Source: JAJRXR01 sp041402005 (GTDB lineage Bacteria > Planctomycetota > Phycisphaerae > Phycisphaerales > UBA1924). From it: a stretch of DNA of 64,000 nt. Below, piece after piece: positions 25,522 through 35,130 of this stretch (position 1 is the stretch's first letter; each line of letters begins with the position of its first letter). Location: assembly GCA_041402005.1 (NCBI GenBank), contig JAWKTB010000006.1, positions 186,001-250,000 of the forward strand. Reading direction: 5' to 3'. The notes beneath the pieces are model-generated. The model saw only the letters and a list, made by a program, of their open reading frames with translations, did no database searches and had not been told where the DNA came from. The position numbers were made by a program, and so were the translations under genes.

Positions 25522-27762
25522 CTAGTCGGGCTCGTCTGGGGAGGGCGGCACGCGATCGCTGAGAGGCGACTCGTGGTGGTGTTCCAGCTCATCAGCCGCC
25601 GCGGAGGCGAGGGTTTGTTCGCCGAAGTGCCCGTAGAGCACCACCGCTTGCTCCAAGATGGTGCTGCGATACAGCCATGCAGCTTCTGATTCAGGGTTTT
25701 CGGATGAGACCGCTCGGGACAGCGATACGGCGCGCTGCATCGCTTGGACGGCCTCGGGGGAGTCCTGATCGAGCAGAGCCCGTGCCAGTGCCAAGTTCGC
25801 GGTCAATTCCCGGAAGCGGATCGCGAGCCGGTGTGGCTCCATCGCCGATGCCTCGCCGAGCAACCGGCGGGCTTCTCGGGCATGTTTCTCGCTTGCTGCA
25901 GAGTCGCCGAGCTGTCGGATCGCCGAGGCCAGCGCCGCGTGCGCGGTCCCCAGGGCGAACTTGGCAAGGACATCGTCGGGGTGTCGTTCGTACAGCCTCT
26001 CCGCGAGCGCGAGTCGCTCGTTGTAGAGCGGCATCGCCTCCTCCGGCGACCGGGCGAACACGAACGTGGTGAGCCGCTCGTAGCTCCACGTCAGTTCATC
26101 CAACAGTCGCGCGTCGTCTGGTGACGAGGCGAGCTGCTCCTTGAGCGTGTCGTGCACGGTCTGGTAGTGGCCGAGCGCCTCATCGAGACGACCGAGCTTC
26201 TGCTCCGCATCGCCGATCAGGATGGTGACACGCAGCAATGCGTCTTGGACCGAGCGAGAGTCGGGATCGGCCGAGAGCGCTCGCTCCAGGGCGTCGTGGG
26301 CCTGCCGCCGAAGGTCGAGGGCCGTCGCTGCATCCGCCCGGTCGAGCGCAACCGAGGCGAGCGACTGGAGTGCCTCGGCCCGCTGAAGCTCGATTCGCGG
26401 CCCCCGACCGACCTCGGGGATCGCATCGAGACGTTCGAGCAGCAGCGACGCGAGTCGCTCCTTGGCTTCGTTCGCACCGCTGAGTTCATTGATCTCGGCG
26501 AGGACATGCTCGGTGAGCGTGTCGACCGTCGCGGTCATCTCGTTCGCGCGGGCCCGGCTCTGGTGGGCAGAGTGAGCGAAGGCGATGGCGAGGACAACGA
26601 TCGCGATCAGTGCCGCTACACCGCCAAGCGTCGTCTTCGGGTACCGGCGGCACAGCGAGCGGACCTCGCCGAGCGCCGACCGAGTTGTCGCGTCCACCGG
26701 GAGTCTTGTCAGCACGCGACGCAGGTCGTCGGCGAGGTGCTGGGCCGACGCATAGCGGTCGTCTGCTGCTTTGGCCGTCGCCTTTGCGAGCACGGCTTCG
26801 AGTGCTCGACGGTCAGCGCCGAGCAACCTCGGGAGTTCCGGAAGTTCCTTCTCGGTCAGATCGCGGACCAACTCGGCCAAGGGGGCCTCGGGGGCGCCGT
26901 ACGGATGCCGCCCCGAGATCAACTCGTGCGTCACCACGCCGAGCGCGAACACGTCCACCCGTGCATCGCCCCGCTCGCCGCGTGTGAGCTGCTCCGGGGC
27001 CATGTACGCGACCGTCCCGAGCAGTCGCGGCCCCTCGGTCAGATTGTGCTCGGACGGCTGAACGATCGCCGATGCACCGAAGTCGATCACCTTCGGCTTG
27101 GCGACGCCGGCAACCTCGGTGACGAGGATGTTCGCGGGCTTGAGGTCGCGGTGCATCACACCCGTCGTGTGAATGGCGTGCACCGCCTCGCAGACCTGCG
27201 CCATCAGCTCGATGCGCGACCGCCAATCGAGCGAGTGCTCTTCCACGTACCGGGTAATCCAGCTGCCGTCCACGAACTCGACCGCAACGAACAGCCGCCC
27301 ATCGTCCGTCTGACCGGCGTCGTAGACCTGCGCTACACCGGGGTGATTCAATCGGGCGAGGGCCTGCTGCTCCCGGGTGAACTTCGCGCGCACACTCTCC
27401 GGCAGCCCTTCACGCAGCACCTTCACCGCGACGGTTCTTGAAAGCGGCTCGGCCGCTTCGGCCCGGTAGACCAGCCCGCTGCTCCCCGAGCCGATCAAAG
27501 CGACCACCGAGTACCCGCGGATGCTCGGCAGCGGGGCTCTGTCGGCTGATGGGGACCTTCCGATCAAGAAGCGACCGTCAAGCAGCGGCTCCGCCAAGAA
27601 CCCGTCGGCCTCGGCCGCGGCGTCCTCGTCGAGCATCCGGAGCACAGCATCACGCAGGTGCTCATCGTTTCCGCTCAGACGGACCGCCTCGTCGTGCCTT
27701 CCGTCGTCGGGAACGTCCAGCACGCGCTCGAAGATGTCCCGGATGCGCTCATAGTCGTTCAT
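25522..27762 (-). CDS. Transmembrane Ser/Thr protein kinase with TPR-like C-terminal region
   Basis: The 746-residue protein has a PknB-like kinase domain at about 85-350: Gly-rich loop IGSGSSG, VAVKVL, catalytic HRDLKPAN (Asp206) and VIDFGAS. A single membrane helix follows at about 380-400 (LIAIVVLAIAFA). The rest is a large helical region with TPR-like repeats that probably faces outside. The first 60 residues resemble the acidic helical leader of planctomycete kinases. The ATG overlaps the stop of the upstream sigma gene (ATGA), giving the classical planctomycete ECF sigma-kinase pair. Targets are not deducible from the sequence. Confidence 0.9.
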   Translation of the reverse strand: MNDYERIRDIFERVLDVPDDGRHDEAVRLSGNDEHLRDAVLRMLDEDAAAEADGFLAEPLLDGRFLIGRSPSADRAPLPSIRGYSVVALIGSGSSGLVYRAEAAEPLSRTVAVKVLREGLPESVRAKFTREQQALARLNHPGVAQVYDAGQTDDGRLFVAVEFVDGSWITRYVEEHSLDWRSRIELMAQVCEAVHAIHTTGVMHRDLKPANILVTEVAGVAKPKVIDFGASAIVQPSEHNLTEGPRLLGTVAYMAPEQLTRGERGDARVDVFALGVVTHELISGRHPYGAPEAPLAELVRDLTEKELPELPRLLGADRRALEAVLAKATAKAADDRYASAQHLADDLRRVLTRLPVDATTRSALGEVRSLCRRYPKTTLGGVAALIAIVVLAIAFAHSAHQSRARANEMTATVDTLTEHVLAEINELSGANEAKERLASLLLERLDAIPEVGRGPRIELQRAEALQSLASVALDRADAATALDLRRQAHDALERALSADPDSRSVQDALLRVTILIGDAEQKLGRLDEALGHYQTVHDTLKEQLASSPDDARLLDELTWSYERLTTFVFARSPEEAMPLYNERLALAERLYERHPDDVLAKFALGTAHAALASAIRQLGDSAASEKHAREARRLLGEASAMEPHRLAIRFRELTANLALARALLDQDSPEAVQAMQRAVSLSRAVSSENPESEAAWLYRSTILEQAVVLYGHFGEQTLASAAADELEHHHESPLSDRVPPSPDEPD

Positions 27763-28298
27763 ACCGGAGTCGCGTCCAACAGCAAGCGATGCAGCCACGC
27801 ACGGGCCATCTTCCAGTCCGCGCGGACGGTGCGTTCGGTGACACCGAGCCGCTCGGCCGTCTCGGCCTGGGTCAGCCCTCCGAAGAAGCGCATTTCAACG
27901 ACCCGAGCGGAACGCTCGTGATGAGTTTCGAGACGATTGAGCGCCTCGTGCAGTCCGAGGATGTCGATTCCCGGACGCCCCGGCACATCGACCAGCACGA
28001 CACGGCTCGCGAGCCCACCCCGTTTCTGAGCACGCTTCGCCCGGGCATGATCCACCAGGATGTTCCGCATCGCCTTGGCCGCCCACGCCCGGAACTCGAC
28101 CTCCGACCGCACCTCGACGCCGCCATCCCGCATCACGCGGAGCCACAGTTCGTTCACCAAGGCTGTGGGCTGGAGGGTGTGGTCGGCCCGCTCGGACCCG
28201 AACAGGTGGCGAGCAATCCGGCCGAGTTCGGCATGGAATGCGGACATATCCCCGTTCCCGGTATCGAGCTGCTCGTGCTGGGAACTCGCTGCATCCAC
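27759..28298 (-). CDS. ECF-like RNA polymerase sigma factor
   Basis: The 179-residue protein has sigma region 2 (ALVNELWLRVM, FRAWAAKAMRNILVDHARAKRAQKRGG) and a region 4 helix-turn-helix (LTQAETAERLGVTERTVRADWKMARAWL). The RNILVDHARA block is typical of the ECF subfamily abundant in Planctomycetes and commonly linked to Ser/Thr kinases. It is the first gene of a two-gene operon with the kinase and is divergent from the secreted-protein genes at 28482, which are candidate targets by position only. Confidence 0.9.
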   Translation of the reverse strand: MDAASSQHEQLDTGNGDMSAFHAELGRIARHLFGSERADHTLQPTALVNELWLRVMRDGGVEVRSEVEFRAWAAKAMRNILVDHARAKRAQKRGGLASRVVLVDVPGRPGIDILGLHEALNRLETHHERSARVVEMRFFGGLTQAETAERLGVTERTVRADWKMARAWLHRLLLDATPV

Positions 28299-28481
28299 GG
28301 AGACGCATCGTAAGTGACGACCGCTGTGGAGGCTACGGGATTCGGGCGGGCGCCATCAGGCGGGCTGAAGTTTCTGGCGTTCCCGTTCCGGTCGGGCGTT
28401 CCGAATGCGCTTGCCATGTGACGGCCGCGAGAGGGTCAGACTCCCTCCTGCCGCTGGATGCCCACTGCACGGGAGGATGAG

Positions 28482-31229
28482 ATGGCCCGCCGGATGCTCT
28501 GCACTGTGTTCCTGTTCGCACTCTTCGTGACTTGCGCGGGTGCGCAGGTGGTCACGATCAACACCGATGTCACGGTCGGTCCGACCGACACCACGATCAC
28601 GGGTGCGGAGGGCATCCCGACGCCGCTCGCGACCGCTCAGATTGTCGTCACCGGGTCGGCGACGGACCTGACCATCAACGGCCGCCACGAGATCGCATCA
28701 CTCACGGTGACGGGCGGAGCCAGAGTCGCTCATGCTCCGAACTTCAGTTTCGACTACGTGGGCGATGGCTCTGATATCGTGAATGGCTTGTACCTAGTCA
28801 TCTCCGGTGATGCAGCGGTCCAATCGGGCTCGTTCATCACCGCGAACGGGCTGGGCTACCCGCGTGGCGGTGGACCTGCTCCAGGCCTCGGTTCGCCGAG
28901 GTCTGGGGGCACTCATGCGGGAACAGGCGGGTCGAATTCATTCTCCCCTTATGGTTCTCCCACACAGCCGACCGAGCACGGGTCTGGCGGGGGAACCTGG
29001 AATGATGGAACGGGAAACACCGGTGGGGGCGTCATCCACCTCAGTGTGTCGGGTCAACTCGAGGTCAATGGCACGATCACAGCCGTCGGCGGCTCTTCGC
29101 AACGCGGGGGTGGAGGGGCCGGTGGGAGCATCTGGATCGAGGCAGATTCGGTCATCGGGAGCGGGTTGATCGTCGCCGATGGCGGTGGTTCAACGTCGAA
29201 CCAAAACGCGCACGGGGGAGGAGGGCGGGTCGCGATTCATGCCGTCGGCCAGATCGACCCGGCTCTCAGCATCCACGCTCGCGGATTCTTCAGCTCCGGC
29301 CGCTCCTCCGGCGCCGGCACGGTGTACCTATCGAGCGTCGATCACGAGGGCACGCTCCGCATCGCGAACACCGGTGTGTTGATCGATGAAGTAACGATTC
29401 TCTCGGGGGACATTGCATTCCCTCGCATCGAGATCACAGACTCTGCCCGCGTCACGCCGTTCGTGAACGACCCATCGCTTCACATCATCGCGGACGAGCT
29501 GGTCGTGGGGTCTGGTGCGGAGCTGTCCGCCGCCGCACGGGGCTTTGCGCCGGGCGTGGGACCCGGAAGCGGAAGCGGGCACGCGGGGGGCACACACTGC
29601 GGCTCCGGTGGCCGAAACGCAACCTTGCCGTACGGGGACATCCTCATGCCCGACCAGATGGGGTCGGGCGGGCAGAGCTGGACGAACGCCCAAGGGGCCG
29701 CAGGCGGTGGGGTGCTGCGTCTGACCATCGCGGACAGCTTGGAGATCAACGGAACGATCACAACGCAGGGAGGTTCCGATCGCGGCGGTGGTGGCGCAGG
29801 GGGGAGCATTCTGGTCGAGTGTGGTCAGATGCTCGGTTCGGGAGCGATCGTCGCGGATGGCGGGTTCTCGACAACGGACAGCGGTGCCCACGGTGGCGGG
29901 GGTCGCGTGGCCGTCTATGCAGATGAATCGGGTGCTTCCGCCGTCACGCTCTCCGCCGCCGGTGGGTTCAACAACGGTTCGGCCGGTGCGGGCTCGATTG
30001 TCTCCAAGTCTTCTGCAGATGATGGTGTGACGCTGACATTCGACAACCACGGCGTCTACGGTGGCGTGACCGAGTGGAGCACGGGGCCCACGTTTGATCG
30101 CGTGCAGATCCTCAACGGCACGCGCCTCTCTCCGACTAGCGCCCAGGATAACTTCAGGCTCAATGTCGCTGGCGATCTCGTCGTGGATGCCACTTCGAAG
30201 ATCGATGCGAACGGTCGCGGATTCCCGACGACCCAAGGACCGGGAGCGGGCGGATCGACCGGCATTACATCGATCTACGGGGCCGGTGGTGGTGGGCATG
30301 GAGGGCAGGGCGGGACGGGAAACTGGGATGGCCTTGGAGGCACGGGTGGTCACTCCTACGGCAACCGAGACTTTCCGACGACGATGGGCTCTGGCGCGGG
30401 CCTTGGTCCCGGCGGCGGCGGCAACGGTGGCGGATACATTCGCCTCGATGTCGGCGGGACCGTCCTCGTCAATGGGGCGATCGAGGCCAACGGTACGACC
30501 GAGAGTGGTGTCGCGGCAGGTGGTGCTGGCGGCGGTATTCTCATACAAGCAAGTGCCGTGCAAGGAACCGGGATCATCTCGGCTGTCGGCGCCGATGGCC
30601 AGGACCAGGGGCAATCTAACTGCATCGGATCGGGCGGTGGCGGCGGTGGTCTGATCGCCATCTACGCATGCTCTGTGGAGAGCAGCGTATGGATCACATC
30701 TGACGCTGGTTCAGGGTGCCGTCCGGGTCAGGATACCACGCCACGGATCGCCGCCGGGTACATCCAAAGCTCTCCGAACGAGCCTATCTTTACGACGACG
30801 GGAACAACCGTGGCCATCGAGATCGAGGCGGCGGCTGGGGGCGGTGTGTATCAGTGGTACATGGAAGGACAGCCACTCGAAGACGGGCCATCACCGTCGG
30901 GATCGATCATCGCGGGCGCTCAAACAGACACATTGATGATCGAGAACGTCCAAGCTGCTGATGGTGGTGTTTATCAATGCACCGTCGCGGGCCCATGCTT
31001 TCCTGCCAGATCCCGGACGTTCGTGCTCGTCGTTGATGGCAACGCCGGGAGCTTGTGCCCGGTCGATGTCGACGGCAACGGCCGCATCGACATCGACGAC
31101 CTCTACTACATCACGCAGCACCCGACGGACATCAACGGCGACGGCATCGCTGACTACGAAGACGCAGCGTGCCTAGAACGCTACCTGCGTCGGAACGAGA
31201 TCGAAGACATGACCGCTGGGCGCAGGTGA
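28482..31229 (+). CDS. Large secreted Gly-rich protein with Ig-like and dockerin-like domains
   Basis: The 915-residue protein begins with a signal peptide (MARRMLCTVFLFALFVTCAGAQ). A long Gly/Ser/Thr-rich beta-repeat region follows with recurring units such as GGGGAGGSI and VNGTITAVGG or INGTITTQGG. Near 775-855 is an Ig-like domain (YQWYMEGQPLEDG ... GVYQC). The last 57 residues form a dockerin-like module with two Ca loops (DVDGNGRIDIDD and DINGDGIADYED). It is probably a surface or matrix protein. The start at 28482 is supported by GGGAGG. The tail is shared almost exactly with the next gene. Confidence 0.8.
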   Translation: MARRMLCTVFLFALFVTCAGAQVVTINTDVTVGPTDTTITGAEGIPTPLATAQIVVTGSATDLTINGRHEIASLTVTGGARVAHAPNFSFDYVGDGSDIVNGLYLVISGDAAVQSGSFITANGLGYPRGGGPAPGLGSPRSGGTHAGTGGSNSFSPYGSPTQPTEHGSGGGTWNDGTGNTGGGVIHLSVSGQLEVNGTITAVGGSSQRGGGGAGGSIWIEADSVIGSGLIVADGGGSTSNQNAHGGGGRVAIHAVGQIDPALSIHARGFFSSGRSSGAGTVYLSSVDHEGTLRIANTGVLIDEVTILSGDIAFPRIEITDSARVTPFVNDPSLHIIADELVVGSGAELSAAARGFAPGVGPGSGSGHAGGTHCGSGGRNATLPYGDILMPDQMGSGGQSWTNAQGAAGGGVLRLTIADSLEINGTITTQGGSDRGGGGAGGSILVECGQMLGSGAIVADGGFSTTDSGAHGGGGRVAVYADESGASAVTLSAAGGFNNGSAGAGSIVSKSSADDGVTLTFDNHGVYGGVTEWSTGPTFDRVQILNGTRLSPTSAQDNFRLNVAGDLVVDATSKIDANGRGFPTTQGPGAGGSTGITSIYGAGGGGHGGQGGTGNWDGLGGTGGHSYGNRDFPTTMGSGAGLGPGGGGNGGGYIRLDVGGTVLVNGAIEANGTTESGVAAGGAGGGILIQASAVQGTGIISAVGADGQDQGQSNCIGSGGGGGGLIAIYACSVESSVWITSDAGSGCRPGQDTTPRIAAGYIQSSPNEPIFTTTGTTVAIEIEAAAGGGVYQWYMEGQPLEDGPSPSGSIIAGAQTDTLMIENVQAADGGVYQCTVAGPCFPARSRTFVLVVDGNAGSLCPVDVDGNGRIDIDDLYYITQHPTDINGDGIADYEDAACLERYLRRNEIEDMTAGRR
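31054..31229 (+). repeat. Dockerin-like tail module, copy 1
   Basis: These 176 bases align without gaps to 32890-33065 in the next gene. The encoded tails differ at only three of 57 residues, far closer than the rest of the two proteins. Confidence 0.8.
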
Positions 31230-31355
31230 AGCAAGTGATCCTGCGTAGCGTGTGCTTTGGAGGACTGAAGTCGGAGCCAGTCACGTAAACACTGCCAATC
31301 GGTTCGTACCGACTCATATCTCGTATCAACCAATCAAAGATGTTCGAGGATAAAA

Positions 31356-33065
31356 ATGAAACTTAGAATATTGTTTGTCATACTTACTCTTGTCACAGGC
31401 ACGTTCGACGCAACGGCTCAATTGACAGATCCGTTCCCGCCGCAGCTGAGCGTCGGTACATTTGATGGAGACATCGGATTCAGCATGACTGACTCCTCAT
31501 TGCTGTTTGCAAATGCCCGCTTAGGCAGATCGCTCACTAGACTTGGTGATATCGATGGCGATGGAATCTCAGACTTCGCCGCTGCTGCAAGTGCCGGGAG
31601 CAGCAGTCGAGTGAGAGTGGTGTTCGGCGGCAGCTCGCTAGCTGGCAGTTCGGTACTTGACTTGAATTCGCTTCCATCAACGCAAACATTGAACATCTTT
31701 GGTGAGAATATTGTCCGTCGCGTTGGCTTTGTTGGTGACATCATTGGGGACGGCCTTGCGGAGATCGGCATCACTGGGCCTAGTGTCGCATACGTTATCT
31801 TTGGGTCCGCCGCGCTTCGCAATGCCAATGGAAGTGTCTCGTTGGCGACGCTTGATGGATCAAATGGATTCATCATTACAGGACTTGAAAGTGGCAACAG
31901 TCAGACGCCGGCTATATCGGGCGTTGGCGATATCAACAACGACGGCTTTCAAGACGTGGCCGTTGGGTCACCGCTCTCGGATGTAAACGGACTGGACTCC
32001 GGGCGGGTGCATGTTGTTTATGGCGGCACCACGGTGGGGGCTTCCGGGGCGATTGCGGCATCATCACTGAATGGTGCGGCTGGGTTTACGATCAATGGCG
32101 TTGCGTCAGACGATGCGATCGGCACACAAGTATCCGGAGGTAGCGATATCAACGGGGATGGGATTGATGACCTGGTGCTAGGTGGCGAGGGCGATTTGCC
32201 GTCTGCCTCACGCGGCGAAAGGACATATGTCGTTTATGGAGCCACAGGGTTGGGATCGAGTGGATCGTTTAACCTCTCTCTCATCGACGGTAGCAATGGA
32301 TTCGTGATTGGAGCGGGAACTCCAGGTGACCGCGGCGGAGCGGTGGTTGAGTCAATCGGTGATGTCAACAACGACGGTCTCGGTGATGTTCTTGTCGCTT
32401 TCCCAAACTGGAGTTCATTTCAAGGTCGGGTGATGGTGGTCTTTGGCTCGGAAGACGATCGTGGCGTTGGGCCGTTAAACCCAGAGGATCTTGATGGAAG
32501 CAACGGCTTTCTCCTTGTGGCCGAAGACTACGATTCATTCGGTGCGTCCGCAGCTCCTCTCGGCGATGTCAACAACGACAATTTAGATGATTTTATTGTT
32601 GGCGCACCCTTTGCCCAGGTCCCCGGCTTGAATACCCCAGGGGCGTGCGTCGTCGTATTTGGGAGCACAAGTCTCGGGGCGAAGGGTCTTGTGTCCGCGA
32701 ACTCATTCGACGGAACCAATGGATTCGTAGTGACGGGAAGCAGCGCTGAAGATCAAACGGGTGCCAGCGTAGCGATGTGTGGGGACATCAATGAAGATGG
32801 GGTCAACGACATTTTAATTGGTGTACCGAGAGCAGGATCGTTTGATTATGGCCGATTGGACGTCGTTCTTGGTCGTCTACTTGCAGCGATGTGCCCGGTC
32901 GATGTCGATGGCGACGGCCGGATTGATATCGACGACCTCTACTACATCACGCAGCACCCCACGGACATCAATGGAGACGGCGTCGCTGACTACGAAGACG
33001 CAGCGTGCCTTGAACGCTATCTGCGCCGGAACGAGTTGGAAGACATGACCGCTGGGCGTAGGTAG
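31356..33065 (+). CDS. Secreted FG-GAP (integrin-alpha-like) repeat protein with dockerin-like tail
   Basis: The 569-residue protein has a signal peptide (MKLRILFVILTLVTGTFDATAQ). About seven FG-GAP beta-propeller repeats follow, each with a Ca loop such as GDIDGDGISDFAA, GDINNDGFQDVAVG or GDVNNDGLGDVLVA. It ends in the same dockerin-like module as the preceding protein. It is likely a Ca-stabilised seven-bladed propeller outside the cell. Base use is distinctly more AT-rich than its neighbours in the first 1.5 kb, suggesting separate origin of the body and the tail. Confidence 0.88.
   Translation: MKLRILFVILTLVTGTFDATAQLTDPFPPQLSVGTFDGDIGFSMTDSSLLFANARLGRSLTRLGDIDGDGISDFAAAASAGSSSRVRVVFGGSSLAGSSVLDLNSLPSTQTLNIFGENIVRRVGFVGDIIGDGLAEIGITGPSVAYVIFGSAALRNANGSVSLATLDGSNGFIITGLESGNSQTPAISGVGDINNDGFQDVAVGSPLSDVNGLDSGRVHVVYGGTTVGASGAIAASSLNGAAGFTINGVASDDAIGTQVSGGSDINGDGIDDLVLGGEGDLPSASRGERTYVVYGATGLGSSGSFNLSLIDGSNGFVIGAGTPGDRGGAVVESIGDVNNDGLGDVLVAFPNWSSFQGRVMVVFGSEDDRGVGPLNPEDLDGSNGFLLVAEDYDSFGASAAPLGDVNNDNLDDFIVGAPFAQVPGLNTPGACVVVFGSTSLGAKGLVSANSFDGTNGFVVTGSSAEDQTGASVAMCGDINEDGVNDILIGVPRAGSFDYGRLDVVLGRLLAAMCPVDVDGDGRIDIDDLYYITQHPTDINGDGVADYEDAACLERYLRRNELEDMTAGRR
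32890..33065 (+). repeat. Dockerin-like tail module, copy 2
   Basis: This is the partner of 31054-31229, of equal length and in the same position at the end of the coding sequence. Confidence 0.8.
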
Positions 33066-33101
33066 TCGCGCAGACCTCGAAAGCGACACGGAGGTACCAG
33101 A

Positions 33102-34403
33102 ATGAAACGAACTCTCTTGGCACTTGTGCTTTCGCCGGCCCTGTCTGCTGTGGCCCAGCCGACGACTGTCATTGTCGATTCCGGCGAACTGCTGACGGAA
33201 TCGGATCTCCTCGCCGGGCTCTTCAGCGGTCAATCGTTCTCGCTGGGCACTGACACCACCTTCGAGGTCAACGATGGCGGTGCGGTCGATCGCCTTGCGG
33301 GGATTCCTCTTGGCGGTGGAATGAGGACGGCGTTCGATTGGCAGTTTTCAGCGCTCAACCTGAACGCGGGGGCGTTGCTCCGAGGCGATATGTTCGTCGG
33401 TCCCGGTGACAACCGGCCAAACTCCATCTCAAACGTCTTTCTCAACGTCTGCGACGGAGCGGTTGTGGAGGGAGGCGTGTGGGTATCTGGCGAGAGCGTC
33501 GTTCACATTACGGGGGGCATGGTTCAAGGCGACTTTTTTGCCTTCGGAGCGACTCGAGTCGAGATTGACGGCGGGGTGATCGGGCTGCCTTCGAGTAGCA
33601 ACTCGCCGGTTCTGGTTGCTGAGGGCATGGTCAGAATCACTGGCGGCGAGATTGTCGCTGACCAGTTCAGTGCCACTGAAACAAGCACGCTCGATGTATC
33701 AGATGGCAGCATCACAAACTTGATCGCGGAGGGCCAGACCACTGTCTCCGGTGGAGCAATCCAATCCGCAACGATTGTCGGAACTGGGCAAGTGTCGGGA
33801 GGTCAGCACGGATCTTTCCTGGTGCAAGGAATCGGTGCGGCGCTGCGCATCGACAACGGGACCTTTAACTCAGTCTCTGGAGGGCCATTCGCCACGATGC
33901 TCGTGGCCGGAGGGACGATCGACCAGCTCGTGGCTCGCCCTACGGGTCCGCCCGGAAACGTCGGGAATATCAGTGTGTCCGGGGGTGACATTGGCGTTCT
34001 GCGTATGTTGCCGGGTTCATCTCCGGTGAGTGTCAGCGGTGGCGAGATTGATCAAGTGCTCATGTCTGGCAATAGCTCGTTGAGCCTTTCTGGTGGTGTT
34101 GTCGATGTCCTTTCTGCATCCAGCGGGAGCAATGTCCACCTGTTCGTCGATGCTCTTCTTCTCGATGGGCTGTCGATCGAGCTCGAACTGGGTCAGTCGA
34201 TCCAGATAGACGACCGGAGTGGCGTTCTCCTGGAGGCGACGCTCGCCGACGGTTCATTCTTTGATGTATGGCTTGGCGACGACCTCAACAGTCTCGGGAA
34301 CATCTTTTCAAGCGCCACGCTCAATGTCACTCGGGTGCCCTCCCCAGCGACGCTCCTGACTCTCGGGATGACGCCGCTGGTCGTGATTCGCCGCAAGCGA
34401 TGA
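33102..34403 (+). CDS. Secreted beta-repeat protein with PEP-CTERM-like sorting tail
   Basis: The 433-residue protein has an N-terminal signal (MKRTLLALVLSPALSAVAQ). A repetitive body consists of short Ser/Gly/Val strands (VSGGAIQSATIVG, ISVSGGDIGVL, VSVSGGEIDQVLM) resembling a right-handed beta-helix. The end is VPSPATLLTLGMTPLVVIRRKR: a Pro motif, a hydrophobic stretch and a basic tail, as in planctomycete PEP-CTERM sorting signals. GGAGG precedes the ATG. It probably follows the two preceding genes in a surface-protein cluster. Its substrate or partner is unknown. Confidence 0.75.
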   Translation: MKRTLLALVLSPALSAVAQPTTVIVDSGELLTESDLLAGLFSGQSFSLGTDTTFEVNDGGAVDRLAGIPLGGGMRTAFDWQFSALNLNAGALLRGDMFVGPGDNRPNSISNVFLNVCDGAVVEGGVWVSGESVVHITGGMVQGDFFAFGATRVEIDGGVIGLPSSSNSPVLVAEGMVRITGGEIVADQFSATETSTLDVSDGSITNLIAEGQTTVSGGAIQSATIVGTGQVSGGQHGSFLVQGIGAALRIDNGTFNSVSGGPFATMLVAGGTIDQLVARPTGPPGNVGNISVSGGDIGVLRMLPGSSPVSVSGGEIDQVLMSGNSSLSLSGGVVDVLSASSGSNVHLFVDALLLDGLSIELELGQSIQIDDRSGVLLEATLADGSFFDVWLGDDLNSLGNIFSSATLNVTRVPSPATLLTLGMTPLVVIRRKR

Positions 34404-34425
34404 CACGGACACGATGAAGTGAGTT

Positions 34426-35130
34426 CTACCCTCGCCGGAACGAGCTAGAAAGTATCGCAGCGGGTGACGGATGGGATGCCACAGGTGTCCTCTCCACGCA
34501 GGTGTGATCGAACGGACAAAGCACCCTCCTGCGCGTACGAATCGCCTCCGCTGGCACCGGTTCGAGGTTCAACTCCTTCCGGGCCTTGTTCACCGCTCCG
34601 AGCACCGAGTAGAGCTGACGGACCACGGGGGCGTACGGCTCGAAGCGGAGTCGCCGGAACTCTTCTTCCACCTCGTTCCGCGTTGCGTTCCTGGCGAACT
34701 GCACCATGAACTGCTTCAACCACCTGAACTCATTGGGGTGGATGCGGACCGAGGCGTGCCAGCTCCGGTCGAAGCCGCGGCGGTACCCGATGCTGTAGCC
34801 CGCGAACGCGATGGGCTCGCGACGCACATCCCGGATCACAGAGCGTTCTCGCTCGAAGAACTCGTGTTTGCCGTGCGTGGCGATGAGCAGCCAGAACGAC
34901 CCGTACCGCAGGTACTGGATGCTCGCGCGGCCCATGATTCGACGCCGAGCCCGCTGCCACCGTGACATCGGCACGCCGTAGAGGGCGAGCAGCTTGCGAT
35001 CGACGTACTCGGGCGGCTTACCTGGAGGGACGTGCCCCGCCGTGTAGAAGAAGTACCCGCGAGCGATGTAGGCGACGGCGAGCTGCTGCACGAAGCCGGG
35101 CACGCTCGTCGGTAGGTAGTGGTAGGTCAT
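34426..35130 (-). CDS. Conserved hypothetical planctomycete protein
   Basis: A 234-residue basic protein starting MTYHYLPTSVPGFVQQLAVA, with GYFFYTAGHVPPGK, then IQYLRYGSFWLLIATHG and FAGYSIGYRRG. The pattern is familiar from planctomycete mobile regions, but no function is known to me. It has no signal peptide or membrane helix. The frame is open further upstream, but the ATG at 35130 has AGGAA eight bases before it and starts the conserved-looking part. The density of Arg and aromatic residues suggests nucleic-acid binding, which is inference. Confidence 0.6.
   Translation of the reverse strand: MTYHYLPTSVPGFVQQLAVAYIARGYFFYTAGHVPPGKPPEYVDRKLLALYGVPMSRWQRARRRIMGRASIQYLRYGSFWLLIATHGKHEFFERERSVIRDVRREPIAFAGYSIGYRRGFDRSWHASVRIHPNEFRWLKQFMVQFARNATRNEVEEEFRRLRFEPYAPVVRQLYSVLGAVNKARKELNLEPVPAEAIRTRRRVLCPFDHTCVERTPVASHPSPAAILSSSFRRG
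34427..34500 (+). pseudogene. Decayed third copy of the dockerin-like tail (putative remnant)
   Basis: Just downstream of the PEP-CTERM gene the frame reads YPRRNELESIAAG, matching the final YLRRNELEDMTAG of the two tail modules; CGCCGGAACGAG is identical at base level. It has no start, no Ca loops, and continues 14 codons to a stop. It lies antisense to the end of the leftward gene. The match is short, so chance is not excluded. Confidence 0.4.
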
